From the NCBI RefSeq assembly GCF_036492245.1, contig NZ_AP025287.1, positions 1-64,000 on the forward strand: a stretch of 64,000 nt of DNA, written 5' to 3'. Shown piece after piece: positions 38,177-45,901 of this stretch. The stretch is from Treponema bryantii (GTDB lineage Bacteria > Spirochaetota > Spirochaetia > Treponematales > Treponemataceae). The notes under the pieces were generated by a model. The model saw nothing but the letters and a program-made list of their open reading frames with translations. It was not told where the DNA came from and did no database searches. Position numbers and translations under genes: made by a program. Positions within the stretch are counted from its first letter, which is position 1. Each line of letters starts with the position of its first letter.

Positions 38177-39208
38177 CTATTCTCCTTTTATAACTTCATC
38201 AGCAAGTTCTTTGATTGTTGTACAAAGTTTACTTGATTTTTGCCATTCCTGAAGCACTAACTTTTGGCTAGCAGCACTTGTAATACTGTTAGAATCCGGG
38301 AATTCAAAGATTGTATAAGGTGAGTTTTTCAAGACTTCGATCCAATGCTGATGTACTTTATTGTCTTTCTTTTCTCGATTAATGATAAGTAAATTAGTTT
38401 CTGTAAACTTACCTTTATATTCTTTTTTAAGCTTATCCATATGTTCATTAAACTGCATAAGTCCATCAATAGACTTTTCATCAGGATTAATGATAGGAAT
38501 AATAATATCACAGTAAGAAAGTAAGATTTTCTGGGCCCAACCGAAAGTTGGTGGTAAATCAAAGAAAACATATTCAAAACCAAGTTTCTCAGCTTCTTTA
38601 AGGATACGAGGAATAATTTCCGGTTCATCACGGAAATCACCGCTTTCATAGAAGTTCTGAAGTTTTGTATTTGTATTTCTTGATGGAAGGATATAAAGTC
38701 CTTTAAGACTTTCAGATTCTGAACGAACTTCAAGGATTGCGTCTTCAAGTTCGGCATCTTCTCTAAGAACTGAAACAAAATCTCTGCAATTCTTTGTGGC
38801 AAATTTTGAAATCATTTTATAAAGTTCTTTTAGAACTTCACTATCTCTTTCAAACTTTTCACAATATTCATTAAGAATATCTTCATTACTGAAGAAATCA
38901 GAAACCTTAATTCCCTGACTTCCTTCATAAATATATTCATTGCAAAAATCCGATATATTATTTAATTCTTCAATAATGTTTTCACTTTCAATATCATTAA
39001 TCGTACAGCATTTTTTTATAAGCTCAGGATTATCTATTACGTACTGAACTGTACCAAAATCTTTTACAAACTGAAGAGTTGTATTACTCTGCTGGTCTGC
39101 ATCAATAATCAATACTTTTCCATTTTTTGCTAATTCATAGGCAAGCATAACAGTGAAAGAGGTCTTACCTACTCCGCCAGCTTGCATGTAAATACTTATT
39201 GTTTTCAT
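38177..39208 (-). CDS. parA: ParA-family partition ATPase
   Basis: 343 residues. The Walker A box is QAGGVGKTS (residues 9-17). The signature lysine of the usual KGGxGKT is replaced by Ala, as in a known QAGGVGKT subgroup. Walker A' IIDADQQSNTT follows near 35-45, and FFDLPPTFGW near 205-215 is the Walker B/switch region. A long insertion (about 50-170) separates these. It would hydrolyse ATP on nucleoid DNA to position ParB-bound plasmid copies. Promoter with the TGTCAATGAC element at 39253. Confidence 0.92.
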   Translation of the reverse strand: MKTISIYMQAGGVGKTSFTVMLAYELAKNGKVLIIDADQQSNTTLQFVKDFGTVQYVIDNPELIKKCCTINDIESENIIEELNNISDFCNEYIYEGSQGIKVSDFFSNEDILNEYCEKFERDSEVLKELYKMISKFATKNCRDFVSVLREDAELEDAILEVRSESESLKGLYILPSRNTNTKLQNFYESGDFRDEPEIIPRILKEAEKLGFEYVFFDLPPTFGWAQKILLSYCDIIIPIINPDEKSIDGLMQFNEHMDKLKKEYKGKFTETNLLIINREKKDNKVHQHWIEVLKNSPYTIFEFPDSNSITSAASQKLVLQEWQKSSKLCTTIKELADEVIKGE

Positions 39209-39229
39209 TAATTGGGACTCCTAGTTAAG

Positions 39230-39264
39230 AGTTTATTATAATGTTTGAAATAAGTCAATGACAA
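39230..39264 (-). promoter_or_regulatory. parA promoter with AGTCAATGACA box
   Basis: On the minus strand, TTGTCA (complement of 39259-39264) and TATAAT (complement of 39235-39240) are 18 bases apart. Alternatively TTGACT with TAAACT is spaced 17. TTTGAAA at 39244-39250 and AGTCAATGACA at 39253-39263 match the shared promoter element. Confidence 0.65.
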
Positions 39265-39286
39265 ATATAAAAGCCGAATTAAAAAA

Positions 39287-39538
39287 CTACTGTGCAGATG
39301 ATTCTTCTTTTTTTAGATTCTCCCTAACCTGTTCTATGAATTCTCTATCGGCATCATCAGCCCAATAATCCATAGGAATTAAAAATCTTAATTTTTTCAT
39401 TAGGTCAAGCGAAGGCTCTTTTTTTCCTTCAGAAACAGCGTGGCAATATTTATAACTTATATCAAATTCCATGCAGATGCTGCGTAATCTGCGTTTAGCT
39501 ATTAAAGCTTTCAGAATGATAATACCTTTAGACATCAT
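39287..39538 (-). CDS. Small XRE/Cro-like regulator
   Basis: 83 residues. LRSICMEFDISYKYCHAVSE (about 18-37) followed by GKKEPSLDLMKKLRFLI is a Cro/CI-type HTH with the usual 'G-x-x-x-P-S' recognition exit. AGAAGG precedes the start. It sits between the transfer-operon terminator and parA, so it is a reasonable candidate for controlling par or transfer genes, perhaps through one of the dispersed dyads; this is inference. Confidence 0.75.
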   Translation of the reverse strand: MMSKGIIILKALIAKRRLRSICMEFDISYKYCHAVSEGKKEPSLDLMKKLRFLIPMDYWADDADREFIEQVRENLKKEESSAQ

Positions 39539-39599
39539 ATAAACCTTCTCTTAACTACTCATCTTAGATTGATTTTAAGTATAACAGTAATAGTACAAT

Positions 39600-39636
39600 A
39601 AAACAAGATTTTTCACTAAGTGAAAAATCTTGTTTT
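39600..39636. terminator. Long palindromic terminator at end of transfer operon
   Basis: AAAACAAGATTTTTCACT and its exact complement are separated by one base, giving an 18-base-arm hairpin with T runs on both strands. It closes the minus-strand virB/virD operon before the XRE-type gene. Confidence 0.85.
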
Positions 39637-39661
39637 TACTAACTGAATTGTTTTGGAATAT

Positions 39662-39925
39662 TTATTCGAGGTGGTCTGGTTCGAGTAATGAATTAAGAAA
39701 TATTTCCAATAAGTATTCATCCTTTTTGGTTATTTCTTTCATTATGTAAATTAAGATTGCACTGAACGGAAGTATTATCCAAAGTTTGAAGTCTAAAACA
39801 ATTATGATGGTTGCCAAGACAATTATTACGAGAGGTATTAAAGGCACTCCCATAATTAATTGTCTTTTCATAATACTTCTATGAACCGGATAACTGTAAT
39901 CAGTAATTTTTTCAGTATCTGCCAT
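39662..39925 (-). CDS. virB3: VirB3-like type IV secretion protein
   Basis: About 87 residues from ATG 39925, two bases after the virB2 stop; a longer frame to 39961 reads into virB2. DYSYPVHRSIMKRQLIMGVP then two adjacent hydrophobic helices match the VirB3/TrbD family, an inner-membrane protein associated with VirB4. The position directly after virB2 is the standard order. VirB4 would normally follow, but here a terminator ends the operon. Confidence 0.8.
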   Translation of the reverse strand: MADTEKITDYSYPVHRSIMKRQLIMGVPLIPLVIIVLATIIIVLDFKLWIILPFSAILIYIMKEITKKDEYLLEIFLNSLLEPDHLE

Positions 39926-39927
39926 TG

Positions 39928-40311
39928 TTACGGTCTTGAAGGGCTGGAACCTGAATCCCAAGAATCAAAGGTATACTCGCCAGAAGTCAATTTATCAACT
40001 GCAAACTTTCCAGAAGGTTTGAAGAAGAGGTTACAAATAAATGATGCACTTCCGATGATTAAAACTGCTGCTCCCCAAGGAACAAGTTTCTTCATAACAA
40101 CAGGCTCACCTCTGTTTGTGATCATTTGAACAGCAATGATTACAAGACCAACAGTACAGATTACAACCATGTAGGTTGAGCTGAAAAACCAATAAAGTGT
40201 ACCAAACACTTTCTCAATTGAACTCAAAGCTCCGTTACCTGCAGCAAAAATATTTGATGCACATACAAAAGCTAAGAACAAAACACTTAATAACTTTTTT
40301 TTAGCAGTCAT
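39928..40311 (-). CDS. virB2: VirB2-like pilin
   Basis: 127 residues. Signal peptide with cleavage expected after IFA/A (about residue 23), then two hydrophobic helices, ~45-62 and ~75-95, separated by a short loop with Arg. This is the TrbC/VirB2 pilin layout. The C-terminal extension of ~30 residues (SGEYTFDSWDSGSSPS) is longer than in many homologs. The protein would form the conjugative pilus. Located between virB11 and virB3. Confidence 0.82.
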   Translation of the reverse strand: MTAKKKLLSVLFLAFVCASNIFAAGNGALSSIEKVFGTLYWFFSSTYMVVICTVGLVIIAVQMITNRGEPVVMKKLVPWGAAVLIIGSASFICNLFFKPSGKFAVDKLTSGEYTFDSWDSGSSPSRP

Positions 40312-40375
40312 TATTTTTTTATCTCCTTTTATTAGGTTGATTTTAATAATATATAATAATATTTATTATATCAAG

Positions 40376-41296
40376 TTAATATAGGTCATGATTATTTGTT
40401 TCAAGGATTTCATCAACAACAATACCTGTTTCTTCAGAACGGCTTAAATGAACTATTAAATCAATAAGTCCATCAACCGGAACATCTGGCTTATGAGCTT
40501 GTGTTAAAAGAGTTCTCATTCTCTTAAGTGTTCCCTGAGCACTGTTAGCATGAATTGTAGATATTCCGCCTGGGTGTCCGGTATTGAATCCATCGAGCAA
40601 ACTCCAAAGAACATCTCCGTCACGAATCTCACCAAAGATAATACGGTCTGGACTACAGCGAAGAGAAAGCTTGATTGCACTCATAGCTTCCTCTGTTTTG
40701 ATTGTAAGCTTTTGAGCATATTTTGCCGTAGTCTGTAATTCCGCATTATCCTCAACAATAAAGAATCTTGCGTTAGGAGTATATTCTTCCATCTGCTTGA
40801 TACAAGCGTTTGTAAATGTAGTCTTACCAGAGCCAGTACCACCACTGATCAGGATATTCTTGCGGAACTTTATGAAGTGCTTAATTTTATCAATGTTTTC
40901 CTGAGAACACTGTTTATTTTTTACATAATCATCAAAGGTATAAATAACAGTTGGTCTCTTTCGGATTGTAATGAAAGGATTTTTTACCCAATTTAAAATA
41001 CCAGTAATTCGGGCATCGTAATAAGGTACTGTTCCTTCAAGGACCGGATAATTTATATAATCAATTGTAATCCCCATGTGATTTGCAATCTGTACGATAA
41101 TATTCTTACATTGCTGATTAGACAGAGTAATATTTACATCATGCAGCTCTTTTCCAAATTCTTTTACAGAGACATTTCCGTTATCCACGAAAATATCTGT
41201 AACATTCGGATCTTCAAAAAAAGGTTTCAAGGATGCAAGAGAATAAAGAATTGCCTCTTTTTCTCGTCTGACTAATTCTGATTCTGTATTCTGCAT
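40376..41296 (-). CDS. virB11: VirB11-family traffic ATPase
   Basis: 306 residues. GGTGSGKT (152-159) is Walker A, RIIFGEIRDGD (218-228) the Walker B region, and STIHANS (246-252) the His box of VirB11/TrbB ATPases. It powers pilus assembly and DNA transfer at the inner membrane. Its ATG overlaps the preceding stop (TAATG). Gene order virD4-x-virB11-virB2-virB3 resembles TrbB-type systems, where the ATPase precedes the pilin. Confidence 0.92.
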   Translation of the reverse strand: MQNTESELVRREKEAILYSLASLKPFFEDPNVTDIFVDNGNVSVKEFGKELHDVNITLSNQQCKNIIVQIANHMGITIDYINYPVLEGTVPYYDARITGILNWVKNPFITIRKRPTVIYTFDDYVKNKQCSQENIDKIKHFIKFRKNILISGGTGSGKTTFTNACIKQMEEYTPNARFFIVEDNAELQTTAKYAQKLTIKTEEAMSAIKLSLRCSPDRIIFGEIRDGDVLWSLLDGFNTGHPGGISTIHANSAQGTLKRMRTLLTQAHKPDVPVDGLIDLIVHLSRSEETGIVVDEILETNNHDLY

Positions 41297-41754
41297 TAGT
41301 CTGTCTCCTCTTCTACTTTGTTTGCAAACAATAATTCATAAAGTTCTTCATTCTCGTTATAAACATTGGCTATAAATGAATTAATAAAATCATTACGTCT
41401 GTTTATAGAGTTCTTTATGATTATCTTTTCATCTTCTTCAACTTTCGGATGCGTCAAAAACCATTGAGCAAGCCAGCAGTAAAAGAGCTGTTCGAAAAAC
41501 TCTTGTTTTGCCCCTAAAGCGTCAACTTTCTGCATAACCTTAAGAATTGAAGATTGAAGAATGTTTTCATGGCATACATCATTATCAAGATACTTTAAGA
41601 TGATTTCCCTTAATAATTCAGAAGTTGAATAATTCATTTCTAAAGCTTTTGCTTTAAAAAGATTTAACTCAGAATTGCTAAGTTTTGTACATACTACAGT
41701 ACTTTTATTAGATGTAGTCTTGTTTGTTTTTTTTTCAAATTCAATCTTTTTCAT
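41296..41754 (-). CDS. Hypothetical protein with ribbon-helix-helix-like N terminus
   Basis: 152 residues. Residues ~20-50 (VVCTKLSNSELNLFKAKALE then a helix STSELLREIILKYL) fit a ribbon-helix-helix DNA-binding fold. The rest is helical. It lies between virD4 and virB11 in the transfer operon and overlaps virB11 by one base. An accessory relaxosome or regulatory protein is plausible; no specific family was recognised. Confidence 0.6.
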   Translation of the reverse strand: MKKIEFEKKTNKTTSNKSTVVCTKLSNSELNLFKAKALEMNYSTSELLREIILKYLDNDVCHENILQSSILKVMQKVDALGAKQEFFEQLFYCWLAQWFLTHPKVEEDEKIIIKNSINRRNDFINSFIANVYNENEELYELLFANKVEEETD

Positions 41755-41756
41755 AA

Positions 41757-42437
41757 TTAAATTAAAACTGTTGCAAGTTCTCCTTTTTTTGCTTCTTCTT
41801 CGCTATTATTACCATAAGCATTATTTGAATTGTTTTTTGTAATATCAGAAGAACTTTTTAATGTATGATTTACATCAACTTCTGAATAATATTCCAATTC
41901 TATTTCACAATCATTCCATCTGGAATCACCAGGTCGTTTCACTCTCGAAGTAAGACATTCTTGCAGCATTTCTTTTCTTGTTTCAGGCTTTGGAAGTCTT
42001 ACTTTATCTTTGAAACGAGGGTCTGAATAATAAGCGATTTTTTTTGCAAGAACCACAGGAGCTCCTTGCGTATAAATTAATTCACAATCGCCAGGAAGAT
42101 TTTCAATTTCATTGGCGGTTATAAGACGACGTTCAATAATGTCATTTGAAATAGACATATTATTCATGCCGTAGTCATAACGTGAACCGCTGTTAGAAAT
42201 ATTTTGTTTAATAATACCTTCTGTTCCGGCTCTCTTTGAAAAATATTCTGCCGTATTATCCTCATTAATTGAGTAAGTTACCAAGAACTTACAGTGGTCA
42301 ATAATCGGAGCGTTTTGACCATAAATCTTATCTATCTGAGATTTACTCTGACAGATCCATAAAAAACTGATTCCGTATCCGTTTAAGATACCCGCAAATG
42401 TTTCAACGTGATTTTTATCACCTGGCCCCCCTCGCTT
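41757..42437 (-). CDS. virD4: VirD4 coupling protein, C-terminal part
   Basis: This frame continues, in the same phase, the VirD4 frame that stops at 42438-42440. It contains the expected next segments: FAGILNGYGISFLWICQSKS, KIYGQN and VTYSINEDNTAEYFSKRAGT, typical of the C-terminal half of VirD4/TraG ATPases. A free ATG or GTG appears only at ~42284, too late to give the complete domain. It is probably read through, bypassed, or a dead fragment. C-terminal ~50 residues are Asn/Ser-rich. Stop 3 bases before the next gene's start. Confidence 0.75.
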   Translation of the reverse strand, partial: KRGGPGDKNHVETFAGILNGYGISFLWICQSKSQIDKIYGQNAPIIDHCKFLVTYSINEDNTAEYFSKRAGTEGIIKQNISNSGSRYDYGMNNMSISNDIIERRLITANEIENLPGDCELIYTQGAPVVLAKKIAYYSDPRFKDKVRLPKPETRKEMLQECLTSRVKRPGDSRWNDCEIELEYYSEVDVNHTLKSSSDITKNNSNNAYGNNSEEEAKKGELATVLI

Positions 42438-42479
42438 TTAAGCGGCTAAACTTAATTGCGAAGGGGACCAGGCGACAGT
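42411..42479 (-). other. Hairpin-forming in-frame insert with stop codon inside virD4
   Basis: About 69 bases (23 codons) separate MRE-side ATG GAA from CAC GTT GAA ACA TTT. They are absent from the spacing expected between the DEFPTLGRME and GYG motifs. Arms 42419-42435 and 42458-42474 pair over 17 bases counting G-T pairs, with a 22-base loop holding the TAA stop (42438-42440). A second small hairpin (GTGAT-AAAA-ATCAC) lies at 42408-42421. GAAAC occurs on both sides. Length is a multiple of three. Could be a mobile hairpin, a bypass element or a simple mutation. Confidence 0.6.
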
Positions 42480-43871
42480 TTCCATTCTCCCAAGGGTTGG
42501 AAATTCATCTATTAGGAATAAGATATTATGTTTCAAATCTTTATTTCCGTAACTTGTCATATTCTGAGAGAACTTACGGCAGATAAACTCAATAAGAAGT
42601 TTCATCAGACTCTTCAAGCGGTCAAGGTCAGGGAAAGGCACTGTGAAGTATAGGGAAACTGGAGCCTCAGAATATCTGAAGTCATCAAGACAAAAGTCAC
42701 TAGACTGACTTACACTTGCAATGTAAGGGTCGTTGAAAATTTCCAGAGCTTCAAGGGCTGCAGAATAAATACTTCCCAATTCTTCATCAGCAGCAGAAAG
42801 AATTTGAGCCGCACCACTTTTAATCGATTGATGAACATCTTCTCGACAATGCGGAGAATTAATCATGTTTTTCAAAAGAAGTCTTTTCATATCTTCTTTT
42901 GAATCTTTTGTCGATTGTGTCAGATACCTATATACACCTGGTAAGCTTTTATCTTCATAATTAGAACAAAGACAATGAAGAATTGTAGTTGTAATTAAAA
43001 CTCTGGCGGTATTTTCCCAGTGTGGATCTGCATTACTAGCAGGGTTTGTAGGACTTGTCAAAATCTTTGCAATCGTATTTGCATCACGGAACGGATTTTC
43101 TTCTGAGATTTCATCCATGATGTTAAACTTCAAAGTTTCTTTTGAAGTTGGAGAATATTTATAAACATGAGAGAACAGGCATCTGTAACCAGCTGTATTT
43201 TCATAATTCTCTCCCTTCGGATCAATCGAAATTAAAGACTCAGGATAATTAATATGAGACGTTGTAACAGTTGTAATACCTTTACCGCTACGAGTCGGGC
43301 ACATCAGCATTGCACATACATTCATGTGATACTGAATTAACTGTGCTATTCTTTTTACATCAAGTTTAAGACCACCGTCTTTTACACTTGGAATAATAAC
43401 CGCATCAGAAAGCTGACCTAAGACAACTCCACAGGTATCCAATAATCCGTTTTCTTTAAGGGTATTCTTATCACCCCATCTTCCGGATGCAAGAAGCTGT
43501 TCATCTTCCTTGTTCATAACTGAACGGATATAGACTAAAACAAAATAAGAAATAACACCAATGAAAGTTCCGGCTACGATTATTTTCATGTCATTATAGA
43601 CAATATCTCCAATGCCGAAACGATGTTTTGTTGCGGATGCAATATAAACAAAGATAATTGCATAAGGCGGATAGAAAGGCTCTCCATGGAATAAGAACCA
43701 TGGTTTTCCAATTAATTCTTCATCATAGTTAATATCTTTGGCACAAGTCTGAGTTGCTATAATCATTGAAATTAAGATGATTAGAATAGGAACTAGTTTA
43801 TGTGCAAGGGAAAAAGTAAGACCATTCTTCTTTTTTGGTCTCGTTCGAATAGGACTTGTTCTTTTCTTCAT
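42438..43871 (-). CDS. virD4: VirD4/TraG coupling protein, N-terminal part
   Basis: 477 residues to an in-frame TAA. Three hydrophobic helices (about 24-41, 68-85, 95-118) form the membrane domain. Walker A is CPTRSGKG near residue 195, SIDPKGEN follows, and Walker B is FLIDEFPTLGRME close to the end. The frame then runs into a hairpin insert and stops, while the missing part continues in the same phase to 41757. VirD4 brings the relaxase-DNA complex to the secretion channel. As it stands only the N-terminal ~70% would be made unless the stop is passed. Confidence 0.85.
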   Translation of the reverse strand: MKKRTSPIRTRPKKKNGLTFSLAHKLVPILIILISMIIATQTCAKDINYDEELIGKPWFLFHGEPFYPPYAIIFVYIASATKHRFGIGDIVYNDMKIIVAGTFIGVISYFVLVYIRSVMNKEDEQLLASGRWGDKNTLKENGLLDTCGVVLGQLSDAVIIPSVKDGGLKLDVKRIAQLIQYHMNVCAMLMCPTRSGKGITTVTTSHINYPESLISIDPKGENYENTAGYRCLFSHVYKYSPTSKETLKFNIMDEISEENPFRDANTIAKILTSPTNPASNADPHWENTARVLITTTILHCLCSNYEDKSLPGVYRYLTQSTKDSKEDMKRLLLKNMINSPHCREDVHQSIKSGAAQILSAADEELGSIYSAALEALEIFNDPYIASVSQSSDFCLDDFRYSEAPVSLYFTVPFPDLDRLKSLMKLLIEFICRKFSQNMTSYGNKDLKHNILFLIDEFPTLGRMETVAWSPSQLSLAA

Positions 43872-43931
43872 GAAAAGAATAATAATTATTAAATTTCTTT
43901 TTGTCTACTTTTTATAGGTTGATATTATTAT

Positions 43932-44150
43932 TTATTCAGATTCTTTTACTAATCCGATTACATAACTTGCAATACTTTTATTATGCAGTTTTGCTTTTTC
44001 TTTTATCAGCTCGATATCTTCTGGAACACCTGAGATTGTAAGGTTCTGATATATCTTAAGTCTTCCCGTCTTTTTACGGCCACAGCCGTCACGAGCTCCA
44101 CCACGCTTTGATTTTACAATTTCTGGAATTTCTACAGTATCTTTCTCCAT
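43932..44150 (-). CDS. Small ribbon-helix-helix relaxosome accessory candidate
   Basis: 72 residues. The basic motif RGGARDGCGRKK (residues 16-27) precedes a strand-helix-helix segment (YQNLTISGVPEDIELIKEKA). The same GGARxNAGRK plus RHH layout occurs in the putative antitoxin at 58563. Its place directly after the relaxase gene suggests a MobC-like oriT-binding accessory. Inferred from motif and position. Confidence 0.65.
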   Translation of the reverse strand: MEKDTVEIPEIVKSKRGGARDGCGRKKTGRLKIYQNLTISGVPEDIELIKEKAKLHNKSIASYVIGLVKESE

Positions 44151-44204
44151 AAGCGTTAATTATACATTGTTATTAAAAAAAATCAATTACATTTTTCAAA
44201 CGAG

Positions 44205-44226
44205 AAAGTTCGTTCAAACGAACTTT
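44205..44226. repeat. Dyad AAAGTTCG-N6-CGAACTTT, copy 2
   Basis: Centre TTCAAA. It touches the relaxase stop codon (44226-44228), between the relaxase and its small downstream partner. Confidence 0.85.
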
Positions 44227-45371
44227 TATTTTTTATGATGTAATTTATTGATGTAGGTTTTCTGGTTTTTCAATACAATTTTTACTTCATCCCCTACCCT
44301 ACAGTCCGTCGGATAAAAAGAAAGAGGCACAAAGCCTACACTACCATCATTCTTTTTAATAATAAGAGCGAAGTTATTTGAGTCTTTCTGTCTGATATAT
44401 TTGTGAAGAATCTTTCCTTCAATCTCTCCATTTTCAGAGACCTTATGCAAAGTATATTTATCACGTGGACAATCTGCATATTTAAATCCATCATAGTACA
44501 TATTATATTTTGCAAGCTTTTTTAGTTCTTCGATCCAATCATTCTTAAAAGTAAAAGTTCTTGTATTTTTATCAAAGCTGCATAAATCAAGAGTTTTCAG
44601 ATATTCAAGCCTTGTATTTAAAAGAATTGCATCACGGTCATTCATATAACTCTTATCCATCTTGTTATCGCTGATGTATCTTTCAAGTTTATGGTCCAGA
44701 GCTGTTACTCTGGATGCAACTGCTGATTTTTCTTTTTCTTTTTTTATCTGTTCATTGGTTTTATAACCTATCATTTGGGTACATAATTCTTTGGCAATAT
44801 TCGAACAGATTTTCGGATAACTACCTTTAGGAAGAAAATTTACATCCCTTCCGTTTTTATCGATTCCATTAATGAGTAAATGAGTATGATGATTATTAGT
44901 ATCATAATGATTGGCGGCTACCCAGGTGAATTTATATCCGCTGTATTTTTCAAGTCGATTTACAAATTCTCTTGTAAGGAGAGTAAGATCAACATCATTG
45001 CTTTCAGGACTAATTATAATTCGCCAATTTTTTTCATCCATGTTTTCTCTGTAATAATCTTCAGAATCACTTCCGTAAAGAACAGGCTTTGTACCATCCA
45101 TGCTCTTTCCTTCCTTCTGAATATATTCAAGATTTTTCAGATGCAATTTTGCACTTGTTCTAAAAGACATTCTTGTAATACATTTTTGAGCTTTACCAGC
45201 AGTGAAATTAGCAGCAACTGAAAATCCGGATTTTGAAAAACTTTTATGAGCATGACTTCCCCTACCCTGCCCTACTCCCTCTTTTTTAGCTTTTCGGTGA
45301 GAATTCTTTGGCTTAAATCCAATGTCTATTTCATGAGTATTAATATATACAAGGTTTGGTAATGGTCTCAT
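44226..45371 (-). CDS. MOBP-type relaxase
   Basis: 381 residues. NHYDTNNHHTHLLINGID (about 154-171) is the three-histidine motif (H155, H162, H164 with D157) of MOBP/VirD2-like relaxases. Tyr83 in HLKNLEYIQ is the likely nicking tyrosine. The N-terminal basic stretch (KKEGVGQGRGSH) is encoded by a run of four G tracts. The protein would nick oriT, stay covalently on the 5' end and pilot DNA into the recipient. The C-terminal ~80 residues form a small beta domain. It faces the putative oriT at 45.4-45.7 kb. Confidence 0.88.
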   Translation of the reverse strand: MRPLPNLVYINTHEIDIGFKPKNSHRKAKKEGVGQGRGSHAHKSFSKSGFSVAANFTAGKAQKCITRMSFRTSAKLHLKNLEYIQKEGKSMDGTKPVLYGSDSEDYYRENMDEKNWRIIISPESNDVDLTLLTREFVNRLEKYSGYKFTWVAANHYDTNNHHTHLLINGIDKNGRDVNFLPKGSYPKICSNIAKELCTQMIGYKTNEQIKKEKEKSAVASRVTALDHKLERYISDNKMDKSYMNDRDAILLNTRLEYLKTLDLCSFDKNTRTFTFKNDWIEELKKLAKYNMYYDGFKYADCPRDKYTLHKVSENGEIEGKILHKYIRQKDSNNFALIIKKNDGSVGFVPLSFYPTDCRVGDEVKIVLKNQKTYINKLHHKK

Positions 45372-45383
45372 TCATATCCTCTA

Positions 45384-45446
45384 AAATTGTTACAATTTCT
45401 ATTTTCTACCGTGTTTTATTATGTTGTAGATATTAATTTATTACAA
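45384..45446 (-). promoter_or_regulatory. Relaxase promoter with palindromic operator in the leader
   Basis: On the minus strand, TTGTAA (complement of 45441-45446), 17 bases, CATAAT (complement of 45418-45423). Downstream, AAATTGT-T-ACAATTT (45384-45398) is a perfect 7-base-arm palindrome in the leader, a likely repressor site. A copy of the dispersed dyad lies just upstream. Confidence 0.6.
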
Positions 45447-45460
45447 GATAAATATTTCAT

Positions 45461-45490
45461 TAAAGAAGTTCGTTCGAACGAACTTCTTTA
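45461..45490. repeat. Dyad GTTCG-N6-CGAAC, copy 3, extended 30-base palindrome
   Basis: Perfect palindrome over 30 bases with half-site TAAAGAAGTTCGTTC. The outer bases differ from other copies (GAAG instead of AAAG), but on both sides, so symmetry is kept. It sits 14 bases upstream of the relaxase -35. Confidence 0.85.
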
Positions 45491-45655
45491 ATATAATAAT
45501 GGTATACCTTAAAACGTACATATTATGTAGGTTTTAAGTATTATAGGTATACCACACCCCTTGTGGTATACCGTAGGTATCCTCATAATATGTACACACC
45601 TAGAACCAGGTATACCGTTTTTAACTTGCCGGTGGTGTACATATTATTAATTCAA
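45491..45655. other. Candidate oriT: GGTATACC repeats and nested inverted repeats
   Basis: GGTATACC occurs four times (45501, 45546, 45565, 45609). Two copies are arms of a larger inverted repeat with CTTAAAAC/GTTTTAAG inside, and two are arms of GGTATACCACA/TGTGGTATACC. GTACATATTATG occurs at 45516 and 45637 directly (the second partial) and at 45584 inverted. TATCCTC (45578-45584) resembles the TATCCTG nick core of MOBP systems. Position next to the relaxase gene supports oriT. The nick position is a guess. Confidence 0.5.
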
Positions 45656-45670
45656 CAATTCAAGATTAGA

Positions 45671-45725
45671 AGTTACCCACAATTTTTTTTTGGCTTTTTA
45701 TCAGCCAAAAAAATTATGGATAACT
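45671..45725. repeat. Long AT-rich inverted repeat
   Basis: AGTTAcCCAcAATT then a T run and TGGCT pair with AGCCA, an A run and AATTaTGGaTAACT. The hairpin has two symmetric mismatches. It could be part of oriT or a terminator. A similar T-run/GGC...GCC/A-run hairpin occurs at 47759-47788. Confidence 0.6.
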
Positions 45726-45830
45726 TTAATTTCATTTTCAGGTAATTTAAGAATTAGTTGTCTGAATTATGAATAAGTTTAAGAAAAATTTATTTTTGAT
45801 AATTTAAGTTTTGAATAATGTTAAATAAAA

Positions 45831-45852
45831 AAAACGAGCCGCAGCTCGTTTT
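45831..45852 (-). terminator. Intrinsic terminator after the gene at 45902
   Basis: AAAACGAGC-CGCA-GCTCGTTTT with T runs on both strands. It ends the minus-strand unit 46916-45902 before the oriT-like region. Confidence 0.85.
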
Positions 45853-45868
45853 TTTTTACCACTAGGAG

Positions 45869-45890
45869 AAAGTTCGATGAAACGAACTTT
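45869..45890. repeat. Dyad AAAGTTCG-N6-CGAACTTT, copy 4
   Basis: Centre ATGAAA, the least palindromic centre, with both 8-base arms kept. It lies between the gene stop at 45902 and the terminator at 45831-45852. Confidence 0.8.
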
Positions 45891-45901
45891 TTGCCAGGAT
45901 T

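Noticed and set aside
42411-42479. Group II intron or intein in virD4
   Set aside because: The insert is far too short for either and has no splice-site or protein-splicing motifs.
41757-43871. Alternative genetic code (TAA read as an amino acid) to explain virD4
   Set aside because: Other genes end properly at TAA, and the interrupted site carries a hairpin insert, which explains the stop better.
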